8,252 nt of DNA. Origin: Thiobacillaceae bacterium. Its GTDB lineage: Bacteria; Pseudomonadota; Gammaproteobacteria; Burkholderiales; Thiobacillaceae. The stretch lies in NCBI GenBank assembly GCA_012274165.1, contig JAAPAA010000264.1, forward strand, positions 1 through 8,252. The letters are read 5' to 3'. Positions 1-6,294 of this stretch are shown here, piece by piece (positions within the stretch are counted from its first letter, which is position 1; each line of letters opens with the position of its first letter). The notes below the pieces were generated by a model, which made no database searches, had not been told where the DNA came from, and was given only the letters and a program-made list of their open reading frames with translations. Position numbers and translations under genes: made by a program.

Positions 1-34
1 AAGCAGTATGCCCTGCAGCCGGGGCGACACACCC

Positions 35-424
35 TCACTGCGACAGCATTCTGTCCTTGGCAACAAAATACTTGCGGGCAAACGCGACGAGCTGGGAGTC
101 GCTCGGATGATCCACGGTTTCCACCCCGACCACCTTATCGGAGACAGCATGGTCATGGGAATGAATATGCTTGATCAGTTCGAGCTTGGCCTGGCCGGGT
201 CCGACAATCAGGATTTCCGTGGCGCCATTCAGGGCTTCCACGACTTCGTGATAGTACTGCTGGTCTTCGGGCTGGCGACTGCCGCTGACCGAGCCCCGTT
301 TGCGGTGAAGGTTGCGGTGCGGCGTAGCCGGACTCACCACCGATTTTTCAACGTCATCCGGGCTGATGTGCATGATGTGGGCTTCGTTATGATCGAGCCA
401 GACGACTGCATGGAAATGCGACAT
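35..424 (-). CDS. Small His-rich 'translational machinery protein' (bacterial eRF1/pelota-like family)
   Basis: This encodes a 129-residue soluble protein with no signal peptide or membrane segment. It opens with a beta-strand-like VWLDHNEAHIMHI (residues 8-20). The C-terminal half contains YYHEVVEAL (57-65), then ILIVGPGQAKLEL (71-83) and a VVGVETVDHPSDSQL stretch (98-112). The ILIVGPG-AK-EL pattern resembles the C-terminal L7Ae-like domain of peptide release factor eRF1 and its bacterial relatives, and proteobacterial proteins of this size and pattern are usually named 'translational machinery protein'. Thirteen of 129 residues are His. The GGQ motif needed for peptide release is absent, so it is not a complete release factor; any ribosome role is inferred from family naming. 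The ATG at 424 is supported by AAGGA (434-430) five bases upstream. It lies 121 bp downstream of acs on the same strand with no clear terminator between, so read-through from acs is possible. Confidence 0.75.
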   Translation of the reverse strand: MSHFHAVVWLDHNEAHIMHISPDDVEKSVVSPATPHRNLHRKRGSVSGSRQPEDQQYYHEVVEALNGATEILIVGPGQAKLELIKHIHSHDHAVSDKVVGVETVDHPSDSQLVAFARKYFVAKDRMLSQ

Positions 425-429
425 AGGGT

Positions 430-434
430 TCCTT
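430..434 (-). promoter_or_regulatory. Ribosome binding site of the small His-rich protein
   Basis: On the minus strand AAGGA is followed by five bases and then the ATG at 424-422. The match and spacing support this start. Confidence 0.6.
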
Positions 435-545
435 TCGGGCTAAGAGGATTAACAAGTCTGGATTTCAAATGGGGTTCTTTGGGTAGAGTGCAAGCCAGGC
501 GCTGACAAATATTTCCCATCGCTATTGCCGCGCCCGGCTGCTCCG

Positions 546-2513
546 CTACTTCACGGCTTCCTTCAACTGATCGAGGATGGCGGGATTTTCCAGCGTGGAA
601 ATATCCTGCGTGATGTCCTCACCCTTGGCGATCGCACGCAGCAGGCGCCGCATGATCTTGCCGGAGCGGGTTTTCGGCAGGTTGTCGCCGAAGCGGATTT
701 CGTCAGGTTTGGCAATCGGCCCGATTTCCTGACCGACCCAGTCGCGCAGTTCGGCGACAATTTTCTTCGCTTCATCGCCGCTGGCGCGTGCGCCTTTCAG
801 CACCACGAACGCCACCACCGCCTCACCCTTGATGTCGTGCGGGCGCCCCACCACGGCGGCTTCGGCGACGCGCGGGTTGGACACCAGCGCAGATTCGATT
901 TCCATCGTGCCCAAACGATGGCCGGACACGTTCAGCACATCGTCGATGCGCCCCATGATCCAGAAATAGCCATCCTTGTCGCAGTGCGCCGAATCACCCG
1001 CAAGATAAGTAGTGCCGCCGAGTTCTTCGGGGAAGTAGGTGTGTTTGAAACGCTCGGGGTCATTCCACAAGGTGCGCAGCTGGCTGGGGAACGGCCGTTT
1101 GATCACCAGCAGGCCACCATGGCCGGGCTCTACGGGATGGCCGGTTTCGTCGACGACCGCCGCCATGATGCCGGGCAGCGGCAAGGTGCACGAACCCGGC
1201 TTGGTCGGCACCGCGCCGGGCAACGGCGAAATCATGTTGGAGCCGGTTTCGGTCTGCCACCAGGTATCGACAATCGGGCAACGACCGCCGCCAATGACGC
1301 TGTGATACCACATCCAGGCTTCCGGATTGATCGGCTCGCCGACCGTGCCAAGCAGGCGCAACGAACTTAAATCATGCTGCGCGGGCAATTCGGAGCCCAG
1401 CTTGATCAGACTGCGAATCGCGGTCGGCGCGGTGTAAAAAGTGGTGACCTTGTGTTTGGCGATGACTTCCCAGAAGCGTCCAGCGTGCGGGTAGGTCGGA
1501 ACCCCCTCGAAAATCACTTCGGTCATCCCCAGCGCCAGCGGGCCGTAAGCGACATAGGTATGGCCGGTGATCCAGCCCACATCGGCGGTACACCAGTAGA
1601 CGTCGCTGTCGGGCTTGGCGTCGAACACCCATTGCATCGACAGCATCGCGCCCAGCAGGTAACCGCCGGTGGAATGCTGCACCCCCTTGGGTTTGCCGGT
1701 CGAGCCCGAGGTGTAGAGGATGAACAACGGATGTTCGGCCGACACCCACACCGGTGCGCTGGTGTCGGCCTGGGTGTGCGTGAGCTCGTGCCACCACAGG
1801 TCGCGCTTGCCCCAGTTGACCGCGGCGCCGGTGCGGCGATACACGATCACGCGCTCGACGCAGCTGGTGTCGCCCATCGTCAGCGCTTCGTCGACCGCGC
1901 GCTTGAGCGCCACGGCCTTGCCGCCACGCATGCCTTCGTCGGCGGTAATCACCACTTTGGCACGGGCATCCTCGATGCGCTCGAACAAACTCTTGGCGGA
2001 AAATCCGCCGAACACCACCGAATGGATCGCACCGATGCGCGCACATGCCTGCATCGCCACCACCGCTTCGATGCTCATGGGCATGTAGACGATGACGCGA
2101 TCGCCTTTTTCCACACCCAGCGATTGCAGGCCGTTGGCCAGCTGGCACACGCGCGCATGCAATTCCTTGTAGGTGACTTTCGTCACGCCGCCATCATCCG
2201 CTTCAAAAATCAGCGCAGTCTGATCGCCCCGGGTGGCCAGGTGCCGATCGAGGCAGTTGTACGACATGTTCAGTTCGCCGTCGTCGAACCAGGTGTAGAA
2301 CGGCGCACGCGATTCATCGAGCGTGCGGGAAAAAGGTTTATGCCAATCGAGATGCTGGCGTGCCAGCTTTGCCCAGAAACCCGCGTAATCGGCTTCGGCT
2401 TCGCGGCTTAAAGCACGATACGCCTCCATGCCGGACACATTGGCCTGCTTGACGAATGCGTCCGCAGGCGGGAACACACGAGTTTCGGTCAGAATCGACT
2501 CGATGTTTGCCAT
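546..2513 (-). CDS. acs: Acetyl-CoA synthetase (AMP-forming acetate--CoA ligase)
   Basis: This cytoplasmic enzyme activates acetate to acetyl-AMP with ATP and then forms acetyl-CoA, feeding the TCA/glyoxylate cycles. At 655 residues it is full length for the family (about 650). Visible parts: an N-terminal ACS domain (AYRALSREAEADYAGFWAKLA, roughly 31-51, in pieces), the phosphate-binding loop YTSGSTGKPKG (267-277), the acyl-pocket region TWWQTETG (417-424) whose Trp limits the pocket to acetate, the A8 hinge GRIDDVLNVSGHR (521-533), and PKTRSGK (613-619). Lys619 in the last motif is the catalytic lysine that is reversibly acetylated in characterised Acs proteins. After the TETG motif this copy reads SNMIS, where many Acs proteins have a Gly followed by a hydrophobic residue; this is a small variation. 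The ATG at 2513 has GGAG seven bases upstream. The gene is isolated from its upstream neighbour by a strong terminator, so it should have its own promoter in the short gap. Confidence 0.97.
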   Translation of the reverse strand: MANIESILTETRVFPPADAFVKQANVSGMEAYRALSREAEADYAGFWAKLARQHLDWHKPFSRTLDESRAPFYTWFDDGELNMSYNCLDRHLATRGDQTALIFEADDGGVTKVTYKELHARVCQLANGLQSLGVEKGDRVIVYMPMSIEAVVAMQACARIGAIHSVVFGGFSAKSLFERIEDARAKVVITADEGMRGGKAVALKRAVDEALTMGDTSCVERVIVYRRTGAAVNWGKRDLWWHELTHTQADTSAPVWVSAEHPLFILYTSGSTGKPKGVQHSTGGYLLGAMLSMQWVFDAKPDSDVYWCTADVGWITGHTYVAYGPLALGMTEVIFEGVPTYPHAGRFWEVIAKHKVTTFYTAPTAIRSLIKLGSELPAQHDLSSLRLLGTVGEPINPEAWMWYHSVIGGGRCPIVDTWWQTETGSNMISPLPGAVPTKPGSCTLPLPGIMAAVVDETGHPVEPGHGGLLVIKRPFPSQLRTLWNDPERFKHTYFPEELGGTTYLAGDSAHCDKDGYFWIMGRIDDVLNVSGHRLGTMEIESALVSNPRVAEAAVVGRPHDIKGEAVVAFVVLKGARASGDEAKKIVAELRDWVGQEIGPIAKPDEIRFGDNLPKTRSGKIMRRLLRAIAKGEDITQDISTLENPAILDQLKEAVK

Positions 2514-2520
2514 TCAGTTT

Positions 2521-2524
2521 CTCC
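2521..2524 (-). promoter_or_regulatory. Ribosome binding site of acs
   Basis: GGAG on the minus strand is followed by seven bases and the ATG at 2513-2511, which is canonical spacing and fixes the acs start. Confidence 0.65.
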
Positions 2525-2552
2525 AGACTGTTCGGGTTGCTGATGAGTCCAC

Positions 2553-2558
2553 ATTCTA
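2553..2558 (-). promoter_or_regulatory. Candidate -10 element of an acs promoter
   Basis: TAGAAT on the minus strand matches five of six bases of the sigma-70 -10 consensus and lies about 40 bp before the acs start, in the only space between the terminator and acs. No convincing -35 is seen: at 17 bp spacing it would fall inside the terminator stem. An activator-dependent promoter is possible. This call is weak. Confidence 0.3.
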
Positions 2559-2568
2559 AACCGCCATG

Positions 2569-2598
2569 AAAAAAGCGCCGACTAAGCGGCGCTTTTTT
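2569..2598 (-). terminator. Rho-independent terminator of the PEP-CTERM gene (structurally bidirectional)
   Basis: This is a perfect inverted repeat: AAAAAAGCGCCG (2569-2580), a six-base loop, then CGGCGCTTTTTT (2587-2598). The GC core plus terminal T run forms a classical intrinsic terminator. Because the arms include both A and T runs, it works on paper in either direction. It begins 14 bases beyond the stop codon of the PEP-CTERM gene on the minus strand, so ending that transcript is its obvious job. It also insulates acs. Confidence 0.9.
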
Positions 2599-2612
2599 CA
2601 GTGACGCGGATT

Positions 2613-3302
2613 TCAGCTCAGTTTGCGTCGTGCAGCAAATCCAACCAAACCCAAACCAGCCAGCAACATGACATAGGTTTCGGGTTCAGGAACAGGCGTA
2701 AGGCCGGAAATTTCAGTCTGCTTGATTGAGTCAAGTCCGCCGAATGACTGCATACCGGAATAAGAATTGATGGTGACTGACTGCATCAGGTTTGCACCTT
2801 TGGAGAGCACCAGAATGCGATTTTCGCCATTTCCCAAACCTGCGGCTACCCAGTTGGTGAAGGTATCAGTACCCCCTAACTTCTCTGTGGCCATGACGGA
2901 CAAGTCCATAGCATTGTTTGGCGACAGACTCACACTGAAAATCAGGTCGTCAAACCAATAGCCCGGGGCGGTAATGGTGAGGTTGTTGATCAGGCCGTCT
3001 TGAGCTGAGATTTGCGAATACCCATTTGCGGCTACCAGCATGTCGGTTGTTGAGGAGAACATGACCAGAGGCGTGCCGGTCTGGGAGTTCACATGACCAG
3101 TGATCGTCGATGACGTTGCCATATCCAGAAACACCTGTTGTTCACTCAAACCACCTGGAAAAGTGTTTTGCTTCAGATACATGTCGGCGTACGTACCCGT
3201 ATATACAGGCGCCGGCACTGCCGCGCTGGCCGTGCCAGCACACAGCATGATCACAGTTGAGACTGCCAACTTGGATTTGCACAACTTCATATAGAAAGAC
3301 AC
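2613..3302 (-). CDS. PEP-CTERM sorting domain-containing exported protein
   Basis: This encodes a secreted protein of about 229 residues with no recognised enzymatic domain. Numbered from the internal ATG at 3290, it has an N-terminal signal peptide (basic KLCKSK, hydrophobic LAVSTVIMLCAG, cleavage likely after ASA near residue 23). A Thr/Ser/Asn/Gly-rich middle of beta-type composition follows, including YWFDDLIFSVSL (111-122) and TFTNWVAAGLG (143-153). The C-terminus is VPEPE (200-204), a hydrophobic helix (YVMLLAGLGLVGFAA, 206-220) and basic RRKLS. That tripartite end is the PEP-CTERM signal, known to be processed by exosortase and linked to exopolysaccharide and floc or biofilm surfaces. 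No exosortase gene is in the window. Start choice: AGGAG at 3314-3310 is seven bases from an in-frame GTG at 3302 (four from the GTG at 3305) but 19 from the ATG at 3290, so GTG is preferred; the open frame extends to 3404 without ribosome-site support. The gene is visibly more AT-rich than its neighbours. Confidence 0.88.
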   Translation of the reverse strand: MSFYMKLCKSKLAVSTVIMLCAGTASAAVPAPVYTGTYADMYLKQNTFPGGLSEQQVFLDMATSSTITGHVNSQTGTPLVMFSSTTDMLVAANGYSQISAQDGLINNLTITAPGYWFDDLIFSVSLSPNNAMDLSVMATEKLGGTDTFTNWVAAGLGNGENRILVLSKGANLMQSVTINSYSGMQSFGGLDSIKQTEISGLTPVPEPETYVMLLAGLGLVGFAARRKLS

Positions 3303-3309
3303 CACAATT

Positions 3310-3314
3310 CTCCT
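3310..3314 (-). promoter_or_regulatory. Ribosome binding site that selects a GTG start for the PEP-CTERM gene
   Basis: AGGAG on the minus strand lies seven bases before GTG (3302-3300) and four before GTG (3305-3303), but 19 before the first conventional ATG (3290-3288). It therefore argues for a GTG start, adding four or five residues before the signal peptide. Confidence 0.6.
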
Positions 3315-3367
3315 CGCATGATTTTTGGGGCTTAATTGGGAGCAACTTGTTATGGCTATAAACCTAC

Positions 3368-3382
3368 GCAAGGAGTATTCCA
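3368..3382 (-). promoter_or_regulatory. Sigma-54 (RpoN) promoter of the PEP-CTERM gene
   Basis: On the minus strand the sequence is TGGAATACTCCTTGC. It has TGG and TTGC boxes with exactly ten bases between the invariant GG (-24) and GC (-12), as RpoN requires. The upstream base before TGG is C, also as in the consensus. Transcription would begin near 3356, giving a leader of about 54 bases to the GTG at 3302. RpoN control of PEP-CTERM genes, together with the PrsK/PrsR two-component pair, is established in floc-forming betaproteobacteria; its use here is inferred from the match and position. Confidence 0.7.
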
Positions 3383-3416
3383 GCCTCCAATATTCATCAG
3401 ACAATAAATTGCATCT

Positions 3417-3483
3417 ATCTGATTGTTATATACAAATCATGCAGTCATCTGTTCACAAGCAGGCAGACGCTCACCGATCTGTT
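3417..3483 (-). promoter_or_regulatory. Phased heptamer repeats upstream of the sigma-54 promoter (candidate activator sites)
   Basis: Read on the plus strand, ATCTGAT (3417-3423), ATCTGTT (3447-3453) and ATCTGTT (3477-3483) start exactly 30 bp apart, about three helical turns; the last two extend to the eight-base ATCTGTTC. A further ATCTGT is at 3488-3493, off phase. An inverted copy, ATCAGA (3396-3401), faces the first. They lie about 35 to 100 bp beyond the -24 box, where enhancer-binding proteins of sigma-54 promoters usually bind. The identity of the binding protein is not known from sequence; a PrsR-type activator is a guess. Confidence 0.4.
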
Positions 3484-3526
3484 CCTAATCTGTAAAAAAA
3501 CCCGACATTCGCCTTGAAGACTGGCG

Positions 3527-3544
3527 TTGCCGACGTCACGGCAA
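3527..3544. repeat. Inverted repeat in the glnE leader
   Basis: TTGCCG (3527-3532) and CGGCAA (3539-3544) are perfect inverted arms around a six-base centre, 50 bp before the glnE ATG. It could be an operator or a leader hairpin. No T run follows, so it is not a terminator. Its function is unknown and a six-base arm could be chance. Confidence 0.3.
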
Positions 3545-3594
3545 ACTCAAAGAATAGGCATACTGCAAATGTATCCGTATGGACAGGCCTAACC

Positions 3595-6294
3595 ATGCCC
3601 TATTCCGCTTTTGATCGCCTCGAACGTTGCTCCCGTTATGGGCGTCGCCTGCTGGCGGCACAACCGCTGCTTGCCGAAGACGTGGCCGGGACGCTTGAGC
3701 AAGCTTCCACCCGTGAGGTGATGCAGGCATTTCTAGCCGAGTCGCCGCATGCAGATGAGACTAGGCTACATCAGCGCTTGCGGCAACTGCGAAAGCGCGT
3801 GTGGCTGATCACCACCGCACGCGATCTGGCCGGAACCGCCGACCTGGCCGAAGTCACCGCCGCCTACAGCGCGCTGGCCGAGGTGTGCATCACGGCAGCG
3901 CTCGACTTCCATCACGCCGCACTCGCCGCACGCCACGGCGAACCGCGCAATGAATCTGGCCAGTTGCAACAAATGGTCGTCGTCGGCATGGGCAAGCTTG
4001 GCGGCAGTGAGCTGAATGTGTCGTCCGATATCGACCTGATTTACCTCTACCCCGAGGAAGGCGACACAGACGGCGCCAAGCCTCTCAGCAACCACGAGTT
4101 TTTCGTCCGCCTTGGCCGCAAGCTGACCGCCGCACTGTCGGAGAACACCGCCGACGGCTATGTATTTCGCGTCGATTTGCGCTTGCGGCCGTGGGGCGAA
4201 TCGGGACCGTTTGCGATGGGCTTTGCGATGCTGGAAGACTATCTGGTGGCCCAGGGCCGGCCGTGGGAACGCTACGCCTGGATCAAGGCGCGCCCGCTCA
4301 CCGGCACGCATCACGACGAGCTGATGCAGATCGTGCGCCCCTTTGTGTTTCGCAAATACCTCGACTTCGACGCCTTCTCCGCAATCCGCGATCTGCACGT
4401 GCAAATCCGCCGCGAAGTCGCGCGTCGCGAGATGGCGCACAACGTCAAGCTGGGGCCGGGCGGCATCCGCGAAATCGAATTTACCGCGCAAGTTTTTCAG
4501 CTGATACGCGGCGGCCAGATTGCCGCACTGCGCCAGCGCCCAACGCTGGCAATTTTGGCCGAGCTGGCGAAAAGCGGACTGATGACAACGGACGCGCAGC
4601 AGGAACTCAGCGCGGCCTACGATTTCCTGCGCCGTCTGGAACACCGCCTGCAATATCTGGACGACGCGCAAACCCAGTTACTGCCGGACGATGTCGAATC
4701 GCAGGCAATGCTCGCCGAGGCGATGAATTTTCCCGACTACGCCGCGCTGGTCGCCACACTCGACCAGCACCGCCACAAGGTCACGCGCCATTTCGAGCAG
4801 GTGTTCGCCGCGCCGCAAACCGACCAGAACAGCCATCCCCTCACTGCCGTGTGCTGCGGCACCGCGGATGCAGCCACCCTTTACGCCCTGCTGGAAAACG
4901 CCGGCTACGCCGATCCAGAGCGGGTGCTGTCGATACTCGACACACTGCGCCAGCACACTGCGCGCCTCAGCGAATCGACCCAGCAGCGGCTCAACATGCT
5001 GCTGCCGCCCGCGCTCGAAATCATCGGCAGTCTGTCCGACCCGCTCGCCACGCTGGAACGCTTTGCCGCGCTGCTGCAGGCAATTGCAAGACGCAGCACC
5101 TATCTGGCCCTGCTCGGCGAATATCCGGCCGCCTTGCGGCAGCTCGTCCGCTTGCTGGCGGCCAGCCCCTGGGCGGCGCAGATGATCACGCGGCAACCCC
5201 AACTGCTGGATGAATTGATTGCGCCGCAGCACTTGATGCAGTTGCCCGATTGGGCCCAGCTCAGCGCGCAACTGCACGCCGAGCTCGACGCCCGCCCCGG
5301 CGACACCGAAGCGCAGATGGACGCGCTGCGCCGCTTCAAGCAGGTGCAAACCTTGCACCTGCTTGCGCAGGACGTGGCCGGCCGGCTGACGCTGGAAGCG
5401 CTTTCGGATCATCTGTCGTATCTGGCCGCCACGCTGCTCGCCGAAACCCTCGCGCGCTGCTGGGACGGGCTGACGATCCGCCACCGCGACACCCCGCATT
5501 TCGCCATCATTGGCTATGGCAAACTGGGTGGCAAAGAACTCGGCTACGCCTCCGACCTCGACCTCGTTTTCCTCTATGACGATGGCGACGAACGCGCGCA
5601 GGAAATTTATGCGCGCCTCGCCCAGCGCATCAACACCTGGCTCGGCACGCTCACGTCGGCCGGCATGCTGTACGAAACGGATTTGCGTCTGCGCCCGGAT
5701 GGCGCATCAGGCTTGCTGGTCAGCTCAACCGCGGCCTTCCGCGATTACCAGCTGCATCACGCCTGGACCTGGGAACACCAGGCGCTGACGCGTGCGCGCT
5801 TTGTCTGCGGCGATGCGGCGATTGGCGACACCTTCGAAGCCTTGCGCCGCGACCTGTTATGCGCCCCGCGCGACGCCGCCAAACTGCGCGACGAGGTGCT
5901 GGCCATGCGTGAAAAAATGCACGCGGGTCACCACAATGACAGCGCGCTGTTCGACCTTAAACATGATTCCGGCGGCATCGTCGATGTCGAGTTCAGCGTG
6001 CAGTATCTGCTATTGACGCACGCCCACGCCCATCCCGAACTCAGCGATAACGTCGGCAACATCACGCTGCTCAAACGCGTTGCCGCACTCGGTCTGCTGC
6101 CCGCCGCCATTGCCCAGCCCGCCGCCGACGCCTACCGCGAACTGCGCCGCCTGCAGCACCAGATCAAGCTTGCGGGGGCGGAACGTGCGCGCGTCGAAGC
6201 CGAAAGCCTGGATGGTCATCCTGCAGCCGTCCGCGCGCTGTGGCAGACGGTTTTTCATGCACCCGAGTCCGTGATCAGCCGAACAAGCCCTTGA
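3595..6294 (+). CDS. glnE: Bifunctional glutamine synthetase adenylyltransferase/adenylyl-removing enzyme
   Basis: GlnE attaches AMP to glutamine synthetase to lower its activity and removes it again, in response to PII and glutamine. The 899-residue protein has the family's two nucleotidyltransferase-like halves. The N-terminal deadenylase half has GMGKLGGSEL (131-140) with SSDID (acidic residues Asp145 and Asp147), then KLGPGGIREIEF (285-296). The C-terminal adenylyltransferase half has GYGKLGGKEL (640-649) with SDLDL (Asp654, Asp656), then SGGIVDVEF (792-800). Both catalytic Asp pairs are present, so both activities look intact. E. coli GlnE is 946 residues; most of the difference is a shorter N-terminus. 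The frame is open back to a TTG at 3514, but the ATG at 3595 is preferred because the protein from there (YSAFDRLERCSRYGRRLL) looks like a family N-terminus and the preceding 27 residues do not. ACAGG (3583-3587) gives only a weak ribosome site. The 3' end overlaps the convergent carboxypeptidase gene by 20 bp. Confidence 0.95.
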   Translation: MPYSAFDRLERCSRYGRRLLAAQPLLAEDVAGTLEQASTREVMQAFLAESPHADETRLHQRLRQLRKRVWLITTARDLAGTADLAEVTAAYSALAEVCITAALDFHHAALAARHGEPRNESGQLQQMVVVGMGKLGGSELNVSSDIDLIYLYPEEGDTDGAKPLSNHEFFVRLGRKLTAALSENTADGYVFRVDLRLRPWGESGPFAMGFAMLEDYLVAQGRPWERYAWIKARPLTGTHHDELMQIVRPFVFRKYLDFDAFSAIRDLHVQIRREVARREMAHNVKLGPGGIREIEFTAQVFQLIRGGQIAALRQRPTLAILAELAKSGLMTTDAQQELSAAYDFLRRLEHRLQYLDDAQTQLLPDDVESQAMLAEAMNFPDYAALVATLDQHRHKVTRHFEQVFAAPQTDQNSHPLTAVCCGTADAATLYALLENAGYADPERVLSILDTLRQHTARLSESTQQRLNMLLPPALEIIGSLSDPLATLERFAALLQAIARRSTYLALLGEYPAALRQLVRLLAASPWAAQMITRQPQLLDELIAPQHLMQLPDWAQLSAQLHAELDARPGDTEAQMDALRRFKQVQTLHLLAQDVAGRLTLEALSDHLSYLAATLLAETLARCWDGLTIRHRDTPHFAIIGYGKLGGKELGYASDLDLVFLYDDGDERAQEIYARLAQRINTWLGTLTSAGMLYETDLRLRPDGASGLLVSSTAAFRDYQLHHAWTWEHQALTRARFVCGDAAIGDTFEALRRDLLCAPRDAAKLRDEVLAMREKMHAGHHNDSALFDLKHDSGGIVDVEFSVQYLLLTHAHAHPELSDNVGNITLLKRVAALGLLPAAIAQPAADAYRELRRLQHQIKLAGAERARVEAESLDGHPAAVRALWQTVFHAPESVISRTSP

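Noticed and set aside
1..34. Possible hairpin (GCCC/GGGGC) as a terminator after the His-rich protein gene
   Set aside because: Arms do not pair well and there is no T run on the minus strand; the window also ends here.
8..505. Plus-strand open frame of 165 residues at the left edge
   Set aside because: Antisense to the small His-rich protein, which has a proper ribosome site and family-like pattern; this frame has neither.
525..2411. Long plus-strand open frames (525-1370 and 1374-2411) opposite acs
   Set aside because: They lie entirely antisense to a full-length, motif-complete acs; their products show no recognisable domain and the frames are explained by high-GC codon bias.
3426..3432. 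TATATA as a sigma-70 -10 box for glnE
   Set aside because: No -35 at a workable distance, about 165 bp from the glnE start, and better explained as part of the AT-rich control region of the PEP-CTERM gene.
3766..5499. Minus-strand open frames of 301 and 273 residues opposite glnE
   Set aside because: Fully antisense to glnE, low-complexity Arg/Ala/Gln-rich products with no family pattern; shadows of a high-GC gene.
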